Of a DNA stretch of 64,000 bases, positions 63,267 to 64,000 are shown piece after piece. This DNA is from Collinsella aerofaciens (GTDB taxonomy: Bacteria; Actinomycetota; Coriobacteriia; Coriobacteriales; Coriobacteriaceae): the NCBI RefSeq assembly GCF_015554145.1, contig NZ_JADNHZ010000012.1, forward strand, positions 1 through 64,000, written 5' to 3'. Position numbers and translations under genes: made by a program. A model generated the notes under the pieces. That model had not been told where the DNA came from. It worked only from the letters and a program-made list of their open reading frames with translations, and ran no database searches. Positions within the stretch are counted from its first letter, which is position 1, and the number at the start of each line of letters is the position of its first letter.

Positions 63267-63977
63267 CTACTCCTCGGGCAGGATATGAAAACCAAGCGCC
63301 TGAATGTCGCGGGCAAAGCCCTTGACCGTATCAAGCGAGTACTCAAGCAAATCTTTCCCGAAATTCTTGCGCTTGGCAAGAAGGGAATTGGGGACCGTAA
63401 TGATCTGGCATCCAACGGACTCCGCCTGGAAGATATTGAGGACCTCGCGCGTAGACGCCCAGAGAACCTCGGCAGCAGGCTTAACGGCAGCCTTCTTTAC
63501 GGACTCCGCCATGAGGGGCAGCGGATCGACGCCGGTATCGGCAATGCGACCGGCGAAGATGGACAGAATAGAGGGGGTCTCAGCAGAGACGGCATCGACA
63601 AACTCGTCGACCTGCTCGGGCGTGAAGATAGTGGTGACATTCACCTTGATGCCGTCGGCAGAAAGGCGCTTGACCAGCGCGGCAGTGGACTCGCCCTTAG
63701 TGTTGAGCGCCGGGATCTTAACGTAGACGTTGTCTGCCCAGGTTGCGATCTCGCGAGCCTCGGCTTCCATACCAGCCTCGTCGTCGGCGAATACCTCAAA
63801 AGAAACCGACACATCGGTAATGTGCTCAAGAACCGTCTTGGCAAAAGCGCGGTAGTCAGTCACGCCACCGGCCTTCATAAGGGAAGGATTGGTCGTGAAG
63901 CCCTGAACGTTGCCATTGTCATGCATGTCAAGCATGCCTTCGAGGTTAGCGCCGTCGGCAAACACCTTAATCGCCAT
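63267..63977 (-). CDS. transaldolase / fructose-6-phosphate aldolase family protein, copy 2
   Basis: 236-residue paralogue of the 59968-60672 protein, with the same TTNPSL and Schiff-base VYVKIP motifs and the same C-terminal GFHILP. It lies 9 bp upstream of the IIA gene and AAAGGA precedes its ATG, so it is co-transcribed with the PTS. The operon may extend beyond the window. It probably processes the phosphorylated sugar made by the PTS (inference). Confidence 0.92.
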   Translation of the reverse strand: MAIKVFADGANLEGMLDMHDNGNVQGFTTNPSLMKAGGVTDYRAFAKTVLEHITDVSVSFEVFADDEAGMEAEAREIATWADNVYVKIPALNTKGESTAALVKRLSADGIKVNVTTIFTPEQVDEFVDAVSAETPSILSIFAGRIADTGVDPLPLMAESVKKAAVKPAAEVLWASTREVLNIFQAESVGCQIITVPNSLLAKRKNFGKDLLEYSLDTVKGFARDIQALGFHILPEE

Positions 63978-64000
63978 GTTCGGTCCTTTCTCATCTAGCA

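Overview
The window looks like chromosomal DNA of a gut coriobacterium, most likely Collinsella or a close relative. This is inferred from the GC-rich coding sequence, the Coriobacteria-style ATP synthase operon (AtpF with a secretory-like N-terminus), the mix of UbiD/UbiX, OFA-type and UlaA-type transport genes, an LPYTG-anchored pilin-like adhesin, and many short palindromic repeats between genes. No rRNA, tRNA or CRISPR array was found.

Layout. 201-4455: a phosphohexomutase, homocysteine S-methyltransferase and DtxR-type regulator on the minus strand, divergent from peptidase T. 4894-7425: an LCP cell-wall ligase and MurA. 7514-14409: the complete F1Fo ATP synthase operon with a recognisable promoter. 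14678-21510: upp, glycerol kinase, a Sua5/YrdC protein, a HicAB toxin-antitoxin pair, prmC with a large insert, and prfA. 22259-29111: a 2247-residue LPXTG surface protein, preceded by a 26-codon reading frame and a G7 tract. 29298-33690: an amino-acid ABC importer with an M20 peptidase. 33971-36884: an aldose-epimerase-like gene, a membrane protein of unknown function and a MerR regulator. 36977-41822: UbiX, UbiD, a DASS anion transporter and an LpdD-like/Nudix fusion. 41984-44996: an MFS exporter, a low-molecular-weight phosphatase, a TIGR04076-like protein and a pyridoxal-kinase-like protein. 45557-49812: a MarR-controlled heterodimeric ABC exporter. 50033-55689: a GGDEF protein, a LysR regulator and a divergent SDR/OFA transporter/Gfo-Idh-MocA cluster. 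56101-59562: Tex and an Abi_2 (AbiF-like) HEPN protein with a putative short upstream RNA. 59968-63977: a UlaA-type PTS flanked by two transaldolase paralogues.

Three items stand out. (1) The prenylated-FMN neighbourhood contains an LpdD-like domain fused to an IPP-isomerase-type Nudix domain. That Nudix domain keeps the metal ligands but has Ala where the isomerase has its catalytic Cys, so it could be a DMAP-supplying hydrolase for UbiX. (2) The Abi_2 gene is preceded by a promoter, a UUCG hairpin and a terminator hairpin, which together predict an RNA of about 60 nt. (3) Several families of structured repeats sit directly at stop codons. One, about 170-180 bp long and present in three complete copies and one degenerate copy, keeps its pairing while its sequence changes. 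In addition, the G7 tract ahead of the giant adhesin would, at six or nine Gs, join the best ribosome-binding site in frame to the adhesin, which suggests phase variation.

All functions are read from sequence motifs and family knowledge. No database search was run.
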